From Nitrospira sp. (GTDB lineage Bacteria > Nitrospirota > Nitrospiria > Nitrospirales > Nitrospiraceae), in the NCBI GenBank assembly GCA_030123605.1, contig CP126123.1, positions 3,266,001-3,330,000 of the forward strand: DNA of 64,000 nt, read 5' to 3'. Position numbers and translations under genes: made by a program. Below, piece by piece: positions 63,927 to 64,000 of this stretch. The notes under the pieces are model-generated. The model was not told the origin of the DNA, did not search any database, and saw only the letters and a list, made by a program, of their open reading frames with translations. Each line of letters begins with the position of its first letter. Position 1 is the first letter of the stretch.

Positions 63927-64000
63927 CTAGCCCGCATGATTCACGACCGCTTCTGCTGCAATCATGTCCTCGCTGCTCCGGGCGTCCGTCTCGCGACGCG
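63927..64000 (-). CDS. C-terminal end of an upstream gene, partial
   Basis: A minus-strand frame open from the window edge ends at TAG (63929-63927). Its last residues are S-S-E-D-M-I-A-A-E-A-V-V-N-H-A-G, helical and acidic. It lies 67 bases upstream of the ABC gene on the same strand, so it could be the preceding gene of that operon. Only about 23 codons are visible. Confidence 0.35.
   Translation of the reverse strand, partial: RRETDARSSEDMIAAEAVVNHAG

Overview
The window is a high-GC bacterial chromosome segment. Gene content and style (a PerR-rubrerythrin-FeS-DUF3501 cluster, a complete ISC operon, many small CxxC proteins, large intergenic inverted repeats) suggest a Nitrospira-like member of the Nitrospirota. 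This is an inference; no rRNA or unambiguous marker gene is present.

Layout. 1-3.8 kb: end of a DUF1264-like gene, a c-type cytochrome, a PilZ protein, a 25-codon membrane-peptide gene behind a sigma-54-type promoter, and a run of very small genes (a thioredoxin-fold protein without the peroxidatic Cys, two zinc ribbons, a one-helix membrane protein) with start/stop overlaps. 3.8-5.4 kb: a decayed IS1182-like element with inverted repeats and CTAG flanks. 5.6-9.3 kb: tRNA-Lys and tRNA-Arg, a YkgJ-type Cys-cluster protein, HU, a MoaD/ThiS-like protein and RfbC. 9.5-12.5 kb: PerR with a 7-1-7 palindrome in front, rubrerythrin, an Fe-S CCG-domain protein and DUF3501. 12.5-16.4 kb: a double-domain QueD-like protein, a ZorA/ZorB-like stator pair with no Zorya effector genes, and a SUMF1-fold protein. 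16.6-23.3 kb: thioredoxin, peroxiredoxin, a long inverted-repeat element, TypA/BipA behind a palindromic leader, and PBP1A. 23.4-29.4 kb: iscR-iscS-iscU-iscA-hscB-hscA-iscX on the minus strand, with the [2Fe-2S] ferredoxin divergent from iscR across a shared promoter/dyad. 29.5-39.7 kb: FNR-like reductase, gltX, two tRNA-Gln genes, Uup-type ABC-F, glnS, a secreted protein built of about nine C-x10-C-like repeats, and small conserved proteins.

39.76-52.75 kb is a 12.9-kb integrative island in the 3' end of tRNA-Glu(CTC), bounded by a 44-bp direct repeat. It carries a tyrosine integrase, an excisionase-like HTH protein, a rolling-circle-type Rep, an inserted IS21 element (ACGGG target duplication), and a three-gene restriction operon: type III-like Res, an AlbA/Schlafen-type ATP-binding protein and a Mod methyltransferase.

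53-64 kb: an isolated GT4 N-terminal domain, a ZIP transporter, and a polyamine-type set (deoxyhypusine-synthase-like enzyme, pyruvoyl arginine decarboxylase, agmatinase) interleaved with a DsbA-like protein and an aldehyde dehydrogenase. A perfect 30-bp palindrome stands in front of the decarboxylase. An RluF/RsuA-type pseudouridine synthase, a four-helix-bundle sensor without output domain, and an ABC exporter whose nucleotide-binding motifs are all degenerate close the window.

The best candidates for new biology are the ZorAB-like pair without effectors, the Cys-repeat secreted protein, the sigma-54-linked 25-aa peptide and its small-gene neighbourhood, the perfect palindromes in front of typA and the arginine decarboxylase, and the motif-degenerate ABC protein.
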